In this document: in pieces, positions 43,514-51,621 of the stretch | Layout: every line of letters begins with the position of its first letter | How positions within the stretch are numbered: the stretch's first letter is position 1 | Assembly (NCBI GenBank): GCA_944384155.1 | Contig: CALWSG010000051.1 | Span: forward strand, 1 to 62,936 | Direction of reading: 5' to 3' | DNA: 62,936 nt | Source of the DNA: an uncultured Lachnospiraceae bacterium | GTDB taxonomy: Bacteria; Bacillota; Clostridia; Lachnospirales; Lachnospiraceae | The notes under the pieces: model-generated | What the model was told of the DNA's origin: nothing | Database searches by the model: none | The model's input: only the letters and a program-made list of their open reading frames with translations | Program-made: the position numbers and the translations under genes

Positions 43514-44590
43514 TTATAATTTTCTTGCATAATAATTTTTCACAGGCTCCCAAATAAGATTTCTCAGCTGTAATTTAAGCAAAATCTCATAAAGCTTTTC
43601 TATCTTCATGCCTGTCCGCTCTGCCAGCTCATCTATTGAAACCGGCGATAAATCCGTTTCACTATACACCACTTCAAAATCTTTTTCAAGTAGCTTAATT
43701 AAATTTTCATTATTTTTTACATCTGCCATACCAAGAAAATTTCCTATATCATCAAGACATGTAATTATTTCCGCACCGTCCTTTATCAGCATATTGCTTC
43801 CCTCACTCAGCTTATCTCCTGCCCTTCCCGGCACTGCCATAACATCTGCCCCCTGCTCAAGTGCAAACTCTGCCGTAATCAGGGAACCGCTTTTCACTTT
43901 TGCCTCCACCACTATGACACAATGGCTTAAGCCGCTTATTATCCTGTTTCTTTGAGGAAATCTCCACCCCTCCGGCTTGGCTCCCATTGGAAACTCTGAT
44001 ATTACGCCTCCCCTTTTTACAATCTCCTCATACAGCTCTGCATTTTCTGACGGATAGCATACATCAACACCGGACCCTAATACTGCGTATGTATATCCCT
44101 TCCCCTCCAATGCTCCAATATGCCCGTATGTATCAATCCCCCTCGCCATTCCGCTTATTACATCCGAGCCAAGCTCCGCCAGCTTTCTTCCTATAGCCCT
44201 TGCCATATTCCTGCCGTAGTCACTGCAATTTCTTGCACCTACCACAGACACTGCTTTTCCTTTTTCCGGAAGCTTTCCCTTTACATACAGACAATATGGC
44301 GGATTATCAATTAATTTTAATCTTCCCGGGTATTTTTCTTCGTCTATGGTTACAAACTTTATATTCTTTTTATCCATATCCTCTGCAATTTTGACCGGGT
44401 CAATTATTCCTTTTGAATGTGTTATATGGTATATATCCTTCTCACTTACAGCCTTTGACAAAACCAGCCTTTCTTTACTTGAGTTATATATTTCCAATGG
44501 AGTGCCAAAAGCCTCCAAAAGTTTTTTTATTTTATTATGCCACATATACGGCACATTATTAAGCCACAGCCAGCATTCTCTCTCAGTCAT
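43514..44590 (-). CDS. dprA: DNA-processing protein DprA (Smf), 358 aa
   Basis: Loads RecA on incoming single-stranded DNA. The Rossmann core shows VVGARNCSDYGRNMARAIGR, then GMARGIDTYGHIGAL and GSGVDVCYP. GGVISEFPMG and PQRNRIISGL also match. A C-terminal winged-helix part follows (DELAERTGMKIEKLYEILLK). Length is normal. GGGAGG lies 4 nt before the ATG. Preceded by the ComM-like gene after 15 nt. Confidence 0.95.
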   Translation of the reverse strand: MTERECWLWLNNVPYMWHNKIKKLLEAFGTPLEIYNSSKERLVLSKAVSEKDIYHITHSKGIIDPVKIAEDMDKKNIKFVTIDEEKYPGRLKLIDNPPYCLYVKGKLPEKGKAVSVVGARNCSDYGRNMARAIGRKLAELGSDVISGMARGIDTYGHIGALEGKGYTYAVLGSGVDVCYPSENAELYEEIVKRGGVISEFPMGAKPEGWRFPQRNRIISGLSHCVIVVEAKVKSGSLITAEFALEQGADVMAVPGRAGDKLSEGSNMLIKDGAEIITCLDDIGNFLGMADVKNNENLIKLLEKDFEVVYSETDLSPVSIDELAERTGMKIEKLYEILLKLQLRNLIWEPVKNYYARKL

Positions 44591-44605
44591 ACAGCCTCCC
44601 TATAT

Positions 44606-46138
44606 TCACACTACGCTTCTATACCCCACTGCCTCCGCAATGTGGCTTTCCTCTATATTAACTTTCCCTTCAATATCTGCTATTGTTCTTGCAGTTTTAA
44701 GAATCTTATAATAAGCTCTTGCACTTATTTCCATGGATGCAAAAATCTCTTTTATAATGCTCTTTTCATTTTTTCCAAGATAACAGTACTTATTAATCTC
44801 ACCCGGATTCAATTCACTGTTGAACCTTATATTTGTTCCCTTATATCTTTCCCTTTGGATTACGGCTGCCCCCTCAACCTTTTTTCTTAACTCATGAGAT
44901 GAGAGCTTTTTCCCAGTATGTTGAAAATCCTCTGCCCTAAACAAAGGAGATGTAACTGTTATATCTATTCTGCTCATAAGAGGACCGCTTATTTTTCCCA
45001 TATATTTTTGTACGTCCCTATCTGTACACCTGCATTTGTTCCTGTCAGGATAATATCCGCATCTGCAGGGATTTGTTGCAGCTACCAGCATAATATCAGC
45101 GGGAAAGACATATATGCCAGAATTTCTTACTATAACCACCCTGCCGCTTTCAAGAGGCTGCCTTAATATCTCCAATGTCTCCCTTCTAAACTCTGCCAGC
45201 TCATCAAGAAATAATACACCCCTGTGTGCAAGTGTTATCTCTCCCGGTGTTACTCTGCTGCCTCCGCCTGCCATTGCCACTCCTGTTATGGTGTGATGAG
45301 GATTCCTGAATGGCCTTTTCCTTATAATTCCTCTTTCCTTAAGCTGTCCGGCAGCACTGTGTATTTTTGTTATTTCTATACACTCATCTATATCAGGCTT
45401 CGAAAGAATAGATGGTATCCTCAGTGCTGCCATTGTCTTTCCTGAACCGGGAGGTCCTACAAACAATATATTATGCCTTCCTGCCGCAGCTACAAGTGAT
45501 GCTCTTTTAAGATTTTCCTGACCGCACATATCACCAAAGTCTTCCTTTTGACTTTCTTTTTCCACGCCATCCTTATTTTCCATTATAATTATACCTTCAG
45601 GTTCCCTGTTTCCGTTTAATATATCAACAGCTTCCTGAAGCCTCCTTACTCCTATGACATTTATATCTTTACCACATTTATGCTGTCTTACGGCACATGC
45701 TTCATATACGTTATCCCACGGAACTATAATATTTTTGTATCCCTGTTCCATCGCACATAATGCCATTGCCAAAACGCCCCTAACTCCCTTTATGGTTCCA
45801 TCAAGACTTAATTCTCCCACAATCACTGTTTCTTCCATATTATATATGCTTTTTATCTTCCCCAATGCACAGAGTATGCCTACTGCAATAGGCAAATCAA
45901 AAAAGCCTCCTTCCTTTCTTATATCTGCCGGAGAAAGGTTTATAGTTATTCTCTTTGGCGGTATTATAATCCCTGTGTTTCTCACTGCCGTTCTTACACG
46001 CTCTCTTGCCTCCCTGACTTCAGAATTAAGAAGCCCCACCATATCAATAGACGGCAGACCTTCGCACACATCTGTCTCCACTGTTACAAAAAGCATATCT
46101 ATACCTCTTATAGCCGCACTCCTTGTCTTGCTGAACAT
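44606..46138 (-). CDS. YifB/ComM family Mg-chelatase-like AAA ATPase, 510 aa
   Basis: AAA helicase-type ATPase; relatives (ComM) drive branch migration during natural transformation. The N-terminal Lon-protease-like part has LPSIDMVGLLNSEVREARER and INLSPADIRKEG. The ATPase has Walker A FVGPPGSGKTMAALRIP and Walker B GVLFLDELAEF. A small Cys cluster (CRCGYYPDRNKCRC) is also typical. The ATG at 46138 agrees with family starts (MFSKTRSAAIRGID); a GTG three codons earlier is less likely. It is paired with dprA, which supports a role in DNA uptake or recombination. Confidence 0.92.
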   Translation of the reverse strand: MFSKTRSAAIRGIDMLFVTVETDVCEGLPSIDMVGLLNSEVREARERVRTAVRNTGIIIPPKRITINLSPADIRKEGGFFDLPIAVGILCALGKIKSIYNMEETVIVGELSLDGTIKGVRGVLAMALCAMEQGYKNIIVPWDNVYEACAVRQHKCGKDINVIGVRRLQEAVDILNGNREPEGIIIMENKDGVEKESQKEDFGDMCGQENLKRASLVAAAGRHNILFVGPPGSGKTMAALRIPSILSKPDIDECIEITKIHSAAGQLKERGIIRKRPFRNPHHTITGVAMAGGGSRVTPGEITLAHRGVLFLDELAEFRRETLEILRQPLESGRVVIVRNSGIYVFPADIMLVAATNPCRCGYYPDRNKCRCTDRDVQKYMGKISGPLMSRIDITVTSPLFRAEDFQHTGKKLSSHELRKKVEGAAVIQRERYKGTNIRFNSELNPGEINKYCYLGKNEKSIIKEIFASMEISARAYYKILKTARTIADIEGKVNIEESHIAEAVGYRSVV

Positions 46139-46259
46139 TAATATCACTTCTTTCTATAATTAAATTATTTTTATTGGGTAATATAAATGATATTTAAAAA
46201 CTATAATTGTTTATTTTAAGAATTTTCAGAAAATCGAAACTGCTGTCTCAAAACAGCAA

Positions 46260-46282
46260 AAGGACACCTTAAATGTGTCCTT
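46260..46282 (-). terminator. Terminator after the J-domain gene
   Basis: An 8-bp stem (46260-46267 with 46275-46282) with a 7-nt loop, followed on the minus strand by TTTTGCTGTTTTG. It lies 45 nt after the J-domain stop codon. The remaining 180 nt between yifB-type and J-domain genes show no gene. Confidence 0.7.
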
Positions 46283-46326
46283 AAACTGATTAATGATTAT
46301 TCATAATTTTACCATTACTATTTATG

Positions 46327-46845
46327 TTAGTCAATACCGTATTTCCTTTTTAATATTCTGTACTCCTGATTAATAATAAGCACAGTTCCGTCATCTCCTC
46401 CCTCATTGTCGGGATGATATATCTTTAACAACTCTCTGTATCTTTTTTTTAGTCCTGCCTGACCTGATATTCCGGCAAAAAAGCCTGCTGCTGAAGAATG
46501 TGCCGACGCTCTTGTCTGATTTTGGAGCTTTTTTAATGTCTCCCTTTCTTTCTCCATAGCAGCCCTATCCCTTGCCATCCGCCTTAACTCATTCTCCATT
46601 ATATGCCACTGTTTTTCAAACAGCTCCTTCTGTCTGCAAAGCTTTTTTTCCTGAAGCTCAAGGGCTGCCTGCTGGCTTTTTACATTCTTCTCAAAAGCCT
46701 CTTTTTCTTTTAAAAGCCTTTGCTTCTCCTCTGCAATCTCCTGTCTTTCCTGCTGTAAGCGTACATTTTCCAGAAATAGCCAGTGCTTAATCTCATCATT
46801 AGGGTCATCATTCACATCATAAACAAAATTTACCTGATTTTTCAT
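46327..46845 (-). CDS. Coiled-coil protein with C-terminal J domain, 172 aa
   Basis: The first 110 residues are a continuous charged coiled coil with many Gln, Glu, Lys and Arg. The last 40 residues form a partial J domain: LKKRYRELLKIYHPDNEGGD with the HPD tripeptide, then helix IINQEYRILKRKYGI. The HPD motif is the part that stimulates Hsp70 ATPase, so it may recruit DnaK to a coiled-coil partner. Helix I of the J domain is short. No zinc-finger or substrate domain of DnaJ is present. AAAGGAG lies 6 nt before the ATG. Confidence 0.8.
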   Translation of the reverse strand: MKNQVNFVYDVNDDPNDEIKHWLFLENVRLQQERQEIAEEKQRLLKEKEAFEKNVKSQQAALELQEKKLCRQKELFEKQWHIMENELRRMARDRAAMEKERETLKKLQNQTRASAHSSAAGFFAGISGQAGLKKRYRELLKIYHPDNEGGDDGTVLIINQEYRILKRKYGID

Positions 46846-46873
46846 TCACTTACTCCTTTCAGGCAAAGCCATT

Positions 46874-47053
46874 TTACATTTGCTTTCTAACAACCTTATA
46901 TTCATCATCCATCTGAAAATAAGGACAACTGTAGCGGCTGTCACACATAAGCCTTACTGCCTCATCTTCGTCAAGATTTACCATACACTGATATGCTTCA
47001 TATTCATCATCATATACAAAATTACTGCAATAATCACAGCTTGTCATTTTCAT
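46874..47053 (-). CDS. Small Cys-rich protein, DUF6472-like, 59 aa
   Basis: MTSCDYCSNFVYDDEYEAYQ with four further Cys-containing positions (QCMVNLDED, MCDSRYSCPYF) and a basic end. The paired cysteines suggest a small metal-binding protein. I associate the pattern with the DUF6472 family of Clostridia, moderately sure. The start at 47053 has GGAG 6 nt upstream; longer in-frame starts lie within the dispersed repeat copy B and probably are not used. The gene precedes the J-domain gene by 28 nt. Confidence 0.65.
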   Translation of the reverse strand: MKMTSCDYCSNFVYDDEYEAYQCMVNLDEDEAVRLMCDSRYSCPYFQMDDEYKVVRKQM

Positions 47054-47158
47054 TCTAATCTCCATTCTGGAACGTTTCACGCCACAGAGACGACGCAAAC
47101 TTTCAAATTTCCACCTGTCATAAGGGCTTATTTGTGACGCTCCGGCACAAATAGCTGT
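47051..47158 (-). repeat. Dispersed structured element, copy B, upstream of the small Cys-rich gene
   Basis: Second copy of the element at 34085-34189, in the same orientation and again ending at a start codon. The 36-nt block 47123-47158 is identical. Hairpin arms are 47146-47156 and 47126-47136, loop 47137-47145. The partner sequence near the ribosome-binding site (47067-47075) is changed to ACGTTCCAG, yet eight of nine positions still pair with the loop, by one wobble replaced with a Watson-Crick pair and one Watson-Crick pair replaced with a wobble. Confidence 0.75.
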
Positions 47159-47578
47159 GCATAATTTTTCCCATAATTATTTTCGTCAGGTTCCGGCAGA
47201 TACTAATACCCTCCATACACTGCAAAAACATTATAACTTATTATTTATGTTAAGTAAAGAAAAAAGAAAATGGCATTCATACGCTCTGAATACCATTTTC
47301 TTTCCACTACCATATGCAAAATTAATTTTATCATCTTCACTAAATAATTCAATATATTTATTTATACAAGGTTTTGTTCCTTATATAAAATGCAAAAGGA
47401 GTTAAAAGTTTATGTATGTTTTTATGGAATATAAAATAACTATATTTTAAAAGGTTGTATATTTGCCTATGATAGACTTGGTTAGCTGTTGCTAACTATA
47501 TTTATAATACTATAAAACATCTTTTTTGGCAAGTAGTTTTTTTTTTACTTTTTTGGTTTTATTTTCCACCCCTTTACA
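47159..47578. other. Long intergenic region with one large hairpin
   Basis: About 420 nt without a supported gene between the dispersed repeat and the HAD phosphatase gene. It contains a large hairpin at 47263-47303, a smaller inverted repeat GTTAGC/GCTAAC near 47480-47497 and several T-rich runs near 47525-47560. A partial copy of the repeat-flank sequence (GATACTAATACCCTCC) is at 47199-47214. It may hold a small RNA, but no promoter-terminator pair is clear. Confidence 0.5.
47263..47303. terminator. Hairpin, terminator-like in either direction
   Basis: An 11-bp perfect outer stem (47263-47273 with 47293-47303), extended by ATTCA/TGAAT inside after one mismatch, flanked by A and T runs. It may end the HAD phosphatase transcript. 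Confidence 0.55.
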
Positions 47579-48382
47579 TTACAGGGTTTTTAAAACCTTA
47601 AGTACTCCGTCGTTTATATTTGTATCTGCCACAAACCTTGCAGCAGCTTTTACCTCCTCCCTTGCATTGCCTATAGCGTAGCTGTAATAGCCGCATTTCA
47701 GCATTCCAAGGTCATTTATGTTATCGCCGAATACCATAATCTCGTCACTTTTTACACCAAGCTCTCCGGCAAGCCGCATTAATGACTGTCCCTTATCGGC
47801 TCCCGCACTGTTTATATGCATCCACTGCTTCCCGGCACAGCCTATACGAAGTCCTTTTCCCTCTCCCCATCTTAAGCATAGTCCGCTTTCTAATGCAAGC
47901 TTTTCAGCCTCATAGGGATGATACATTTCTATGCAAAGTATAGGGTCATTTTCAGGAAGGCTGTCAGGCATTTTATCTATAAGCTCCATATCTATTCTGT
48001 AGCCGTTTACAAGCCATCGGTAAAGCTCCATGGCACTCTTGTCCACATATCCCTTATTGACGCACGATACATATGTATGGCATCCTTTAATATCTTCTAT
48101 TTCTTTTATTATGTCTGCTGCCCTGCTTCTCTCAATGCTTTCAGTATATATAGGCTCTCCATTTACAAGGACACATGCTCCGTTGTCACATATTATATAA
48201 ATATCCTCAAGGACAGGTGCAAACAATTTCTTTATGCTTGAATAAGGACGTCCTGATGCAGCGCAAAACATTATTCCCTTCTCCTTTAAACGCTTTATTT
48301 CCCCGTAATATTCCCCGTTAAGGTTAAATGTTCCATCCTCCACCAAGGTTCCGTCTATATCAGTACATACCAGCTTAATCAT
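47579..48382 (-). CDS. HAD-superfamily Cof-type phosphatase, 267 aa
   Basis: Cytoplasmic sugar-phosphate or nucleotide phosphatase of subfamily IIB. Motif I is CTDIDGTLVEDG with both catalytic Asp; motif IV is FGDNINDLGML. The Cof cap lies between. The ATG at 48382 has GGAGG 6 nt upstream; earlier in-frame starts overlap that site. Substrate cannot be told. It is isolated by long intergenic regions on both sides. Confidence 0.92.
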   Translation of the reverse strand: MIKLVCTDIDGTLVEDGTFNLNGEYYGEIKRLKEKGIMFCAASGRPYSSIKKLFAPVLEDIYIICDNGACVLVNGEPIYTESIERSRAADIIKEIEDIKGCHTYVSCVNKGYVDKSAMELYRWLVNGYRIDMELIDKMPDSLPENDPILCIEMYHPYEAEKLALESGLCLRWGEGKGLRIGCAGKQWMHINSAGADKGQSLMRLAGELGVKSDEIMVFGDNINDLGMLKCGYYSYAIGNAREEVKAAARFVADTNINDGVLKVLKTL

Positions 48383-48592
48383 CTTTTTCCTCCTCATCAT
48401 TGTCTATTTCAATTTATCACAAGCCATATATAAAGTAAACAACATTTTTTAGTTCCGGCATTTTTAATTTGCAGTTGCAAAAGTACCTTCAAGAATATTT
48501 TAATTGGAAAGGCACTTATTTTTTCACCCGTCATAAAATATATTAATGATGTTTAAGTGCGGCACCATCAGGCGGCAGAATGAGAGGATATA

Positions 48593-49225
48593 TTGAAAAC
48601 CTTCAAAGAACCACTTACCCCAAAAGAGGAAGCTCTGTTACTCTCACAACTAAAAACCGGGAATATGGAAGCACGAAACCAACTGGTTGAAAGAAATATG
48701 CGTCTGGTTGCACACATTGCAAAAAAATACAATTCAGGAGAACGTGATTTTGATGATATTCTGTCAATAGGCACTATAGGTCTTATAAAGGCAGTAAACA
48801 CATTTGACGAATCCAAGGGAAACAGACTTGTGACATATGCCAGTAAATGTATTGAAAATGAGATTTTAATGCATATGAGAACAGAAAAAAAGAAAACCCG
48901 TGAGGTAAGCCTTTACGAGCCTATAGGCACTGACAAGGAAGGAAATGCCATAAGCCTTTTAGATATTATGGAGTGTGAGACAAAGGATTTTGCCGCCGAG
49001 TATGACTTGAATTCCCAGATAAGCTGGCTTGTTGCAAATATAAGCAAGGTTCTTACACCCTTTGAGCTTAATATTATAATTAAAAGATACGGTCTTTTCG
49101 GAGAAACGGAAGTCACTCAGCGGGAGCTTGCCCATGAGCTTGGAATATCCAGAAGCTATGTAAGCAGAATAGAAAAAAAATGCCTTCAAAAGCTAAAGGC
49201 TGCCTATAAAAAAGCTTCCTTTTAA
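48593..49225 (+). CDS. sigK: Sporulation sigma factor, SigK-type, without pro-sequence, 210 aa
   Basis: Sigma-70 family. Conserved region 2 reads NQLVERNMRLVAHIAKKYNS, then DDILSIGTIGLIKAVNTFDE and NRLVTYASKCIENEILMHMR; region 4 reads TQRELAHELGISRSYVSRIE. The phrase DPIGTDKEGN-like EPIGTDKEGNAISLLDIM is typical of sigma-E and sigma-K of sporulation. The N-terminus begins about at the mature end of Bacillus SigK, so no pro-sequence for SpoIVFB cleavage is present. The gene is not interrupted by a skin element. Start is TTG at 48593 with AGAGG 5 nt upstream. It suggests a spore former, or one with residual genes. Confidence 0.85.
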   Translation: MKTFKEPLTPKEEALLLSQLKTGNMEARNQLVERNMRLVAHIAKKYNSGERDFDDILSIGTIGLIKAVNTFDESKGNRLVTYASKCIENEILMHMRTEKKKTREVSLYEPIGTDKEGNAISLLDIMECETKDFAAEYDLNSQISWLVANISKVLTPFELNIIIKRYGLFGETEVTQRELAHELGISRSYVSRIEKKCLQKLKAAYKKASF

Positions 49226-49251
49226 CCTGAAGGAAATTAATAAAAATCTTG

Positions 49252-49279
49252 GGAAACAACGGGGCTTAGCCCCGATTTC
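49252..49279. terminator. Convergent terminator between sigK and the U32 gene
   Basis: GGGGC/GCCCC stem with TTA loop inside a larger GGAAA/TTTCC arm pair, followed by T-rich sequence on either strand. The two genes converge here. Confidence 0.7.
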
Positions 49280-50503
49280 CTATTCTTTACGCCTTAATAT
49301 ATCGTACTTATCAAGCTTTATGCCAAGGTCTATATATATTACCTGCTTTGGATGAGGAGCGCTTTCCTGTACTGTTCCGTCCTCTGCCTCTATTGATTTT
49401 ACCGCAGCCGTAATATTTTCTCCTCCCGGCTTCATTACCTCTACAACTTCGCCAACGGAAAACTTATTTCTCTGTTCAATTCTGTATCTGCCGTTTCTTT
49501 CTTCCCCTACAATTCCAAGATAAGTATATTCCTTTATATATGTGTTGCTGTCATATATCTGAGTATTTTCGTCAGGCTTTCCAAAGAAAAAGCCTGTTGT
49601 GTACTGTCTGTAAGTACATTTTGCTATTTCTGACTTATAAAAAGGTATTCGCTCCCTGTAATATTCAGGTGATTTTTTATAATCATCTATTGCCATCCTG
49701 TAGGTTCTTGTCACTGTTGCCACATACAGCGCCGTCTTCATACGGCCTTCTATCTTAAAGCTGTCAATACCCGACTCCATTAGCTCCGGTATATACTCTA
49801 TCATACATAAATCCTTTGAATTAAATATATATGTTCCTCTCTCGTTTTCATATACAGGCATATACTCTCCCGGCCTTGACTCCTCCACCACTGCATACTT
49901 CCAACGGCACGGATGGGTACAAGCCCCCTGATTTGCATCTCTTCCTGCCATAAAGCTGCTTAACAGACATCTTCCTGAGTATGATATACACATTGCTCCG
50001 TGAATAAATGTTTCAATCTCCAAATCATCAGGAATATTATTTCTTATTTCTTTTATCTCCTCCAAGGACAGCTCCCTTGCAGTTACCACACGCTTTGCAC
50101 CAAGCTTATGCCAAAAGTTATACGTTCCGTAATTTGTATTGTTTGCCTGAGTGCTTATGTGAATTTCCATATCGGGAAGAATTTCTTTTGCTATGGTAAA
50201 CACGGCAGGATCTGATATTATAAGTGCATCGGGCTTTATATCCTTAAGCTCTGTAAAATACTTTCTAACTCCCTCTAAATCTCTGTTGTGAGCCAGTATA
50301 TTTGCCGTTACATATACCTTTACATCATGGCTGTGAGCAAATTCTATTCCCTCCTTCATATCCTCCATAGAGAAATTCTTTGCCTTTGCCCTTAAGCCAA
50401 ATGCCTCTCCTCCTATATATACTGCATCTGCTCCGTATATAACTGCCACTTTTAAAACCTCAAGACTGCTTGCCGGTATAAGTAATTCAGGTCTCCTATA
50501 CAT
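49280..50503 (-). CDS. U32 family peptidase / tRNA- or RNA-hydroxylase-like protein, 407 aa
   Basis: The N-terminal TIM-barrel-like part has RPELLIPASSLEVLKVAVIY and GADAVYIGGEAFGLRAKAKN. The U32 signature is intact: ETFIHGAMCISYSGRCLLSS, with later CTHPCRW. Relatives are either collagenase-like peptidases or RlhA/TrhP-type enzymes for RNA hydroxylation. The Cys set and the downstream O-methyltransferase favour the second role, TrhP-like, which with TrmR makes 5-methoxyuridine in tRNA. Start at 50503 has AAGGA 6 nt upstream. Confidence 0.88.
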   Translation of the reverse strand: MYRRPELLIPASSLEVLKVAVIYGADAVYIGGEAFGLRAKAKNFSMEDMKEGIEFAHSHDVKVYVTANILAHNRDLEGVRKYFTELKDIKPDALIISDPAVFTIAKEILPDMEIHISTQANNTNYGTYNFWHKLGAKRVVTARELSLEEIKEIRNNIPDDLEIETFIHGAMCISYSGRCLLSSFMAGRDANQGACTHPCRWKYAVVEESRPGEYMPVYENERGTYIFNSKDLCMIEYIPELMESGIDSFKIEGRMKTALYVATVTRTYRMAIDDYKKSPEYYRERIPFYKSEIAKCTYRQYTTGFFFGKPDENTQIYDSNTYIKEYTYLGIVGEERNGRYRIEQRNKFSVGEVVEVMKPGGENITAAVKSIEAEDGTVQESAPHPKQVIYIDLGIKLDKYDILRRKE

Positions 50504-50526
50504 ATCTTTTCCTTTCTTTCTCATGC

Positions 50527-51180
50527 TTATCTGCATATCTGTTTTTTTACACTGAGAGTCATTCCATCCCCAATGGGAATAATAGAGGTTTCAAGCTCCT
50601 CCATATGTTTTATCTGATATAAAAACTCTCTCATTCTTACATGTATTGTTCTGTTTCTCTTTATAACTGCATATCGTGATTCTATAAGCTCTCCCTCCTG
50701 AAGCACATTATCTGCCAGCAGCACTCCGTCTTTATTAAGCAATCTCATAACATGGGGCAGAAAATTAATATACTGTGCTTTTGCCGCATCCATAAATATA
50801 AAGTCAAAGCTCTCGTCTATTTGGGGAAGAAGCTCTAATGCATCGCCCTCAAGCAATGTTATCATATGCTCCTTACCTGCATTTTTTATATTTTCCCTTG
50901 CAACAGGTATTCTCTTTTCATAATTTTCTATTGTCACTATTTTTCCGTTTTCAGGTATACATTCACTCATAAGAATTGCCGAATATCCTATAGCTGTCCC
51001 AAGCTCCAGTATTTTTAAAGGCTTTTTCATTAAAAGCAAAACCCTTAAAAAGCTTTCGACCTCTTTGCGGATAATCGGCACATCATTATTTAAGGCATAT
51101 TTTGCCATCGCCTCTAATATGCTGCTGTTATCTTTTTCCAGAGAATGTATGTATGACACTATTCTTTCATTAACTATCAT
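50527..51180 (-). CDS. O-methyltransferase, TrmR/YrrM-like, 217 aa
   Basis: SAM-dependent methyltransferase of the catechol-O-methyltransferase fold. The SAM motif is LKILELGTAIGYSAILMSEC; the acidic follow-up is VTIENYEKR, and DFIFMDAAKAQY carries the metal-binding Asp. In Bacillus the homologue yrrM (trmR) methylates 5-hydroxyuridine of tRNA and its gene is beside U32 genes yrrN and yrrO. The same order is seen here, so the tRNA role is likely though not proven. Confidence 0.88.
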   Translation of the reverse strand: MIVNERIVSYIHSLEKDNSSILEAMAKYALNNDVPIIRKEVESFLRVLLLMKKPLKILELGTAIGYSAILMSECIPENGKIVTIENYEKRIPVARENIKNAGKEHMITLLEGDALELLPQIDESFDFIFMDAAKAQYINFLPHVMRLLNKDGVLLADNVLQEGELIESRYAVIKRNRTIHVRMREFLYQIKHMEELETSIIPIGDGMTLSVKKQICR

Positions 51181-51204
51181 ATCTGCCTCTGCTTCATTTC
51201 TTTA

Positions 51205-51603
51205 TTATTCTTCCTCTTCCGAAGGCTTCATTGCCTCTATAAGTTCCTCCGGTCCATACTCAGTATTTAAAGTATATGTACCCGAATATATATCTGCCTC
51301 ATATAAATATGTCTGTATTATAAAAATCAATTCATTTTCAATAAGACCATTTTTCTTTAATATGGATGCTATCTCACTTACTGTGGAATCAGCAGGAATG
51401 GTAACTACCACTTCCGTTCCCGCTCCCTCCGGTGCTATGCCCTCATCTGTATATATTTCCACCCCAAGCTCAAATGCACTTTTACAAACAATGACAACTA
51501 TAAATATACCTATAATATACATTGCCGTCTTAAAGTATATCTTTTTCATGACAGAGGCTTTTGAGGGCTTGTTTTTTTTGTTTCTTTTCTTTTTATCGCT
51601 CAT
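51205..51603 (-). CDS. Membrane-anchored MltG N-terminal-like protein, 132 aa
   Basis: A very basic N-terminus (MSDKKKRNKKNKPSKAS), one membrane segment (about 25-45), and a small outer domain with VVVTIPADSTVSEIASILKK, NGLIENELIFI and SGTYTLNTEYGPEELIEAMK. This is the LysM-like N-terminal part of MltG endolytic transglycosylases without the catalytic domain. In Bacillus the mltG (yrrL) gene lies directly upstream of yrrM, so this is a shortened MltG at the syntenic place. Activity on the glycan chain is not expected. A paralogue closes the fla cluster (6193-6705). Confidence 0.75.
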   Translation of the reverse strand: MSDKKKRNKKNKPSKASVMKKIYFKTAMYIIGIFIVVIVCKSAFELGVEIYTDEGIAPEGAGTEVVVTIPADSTVSEIASILKKNGLIENELIFIIQTYLYEADIYSGTYTLNTEYGPEELIEAMKPSEEEE

Positions 51604-51621
51604 TTTCCAACCCTTACTTTA

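Noticed and set aside
47480..47497. GTTAGC/GCTAAC hairpin as a terminator
   Set aside because: Short stem without T-run on either side.
48420..48592. Sporulation-type (sigma-E/K) promoter before sigK
   Set aside because: GTCATA is present near 48530 but no acceptable -10 follows at the right distance.
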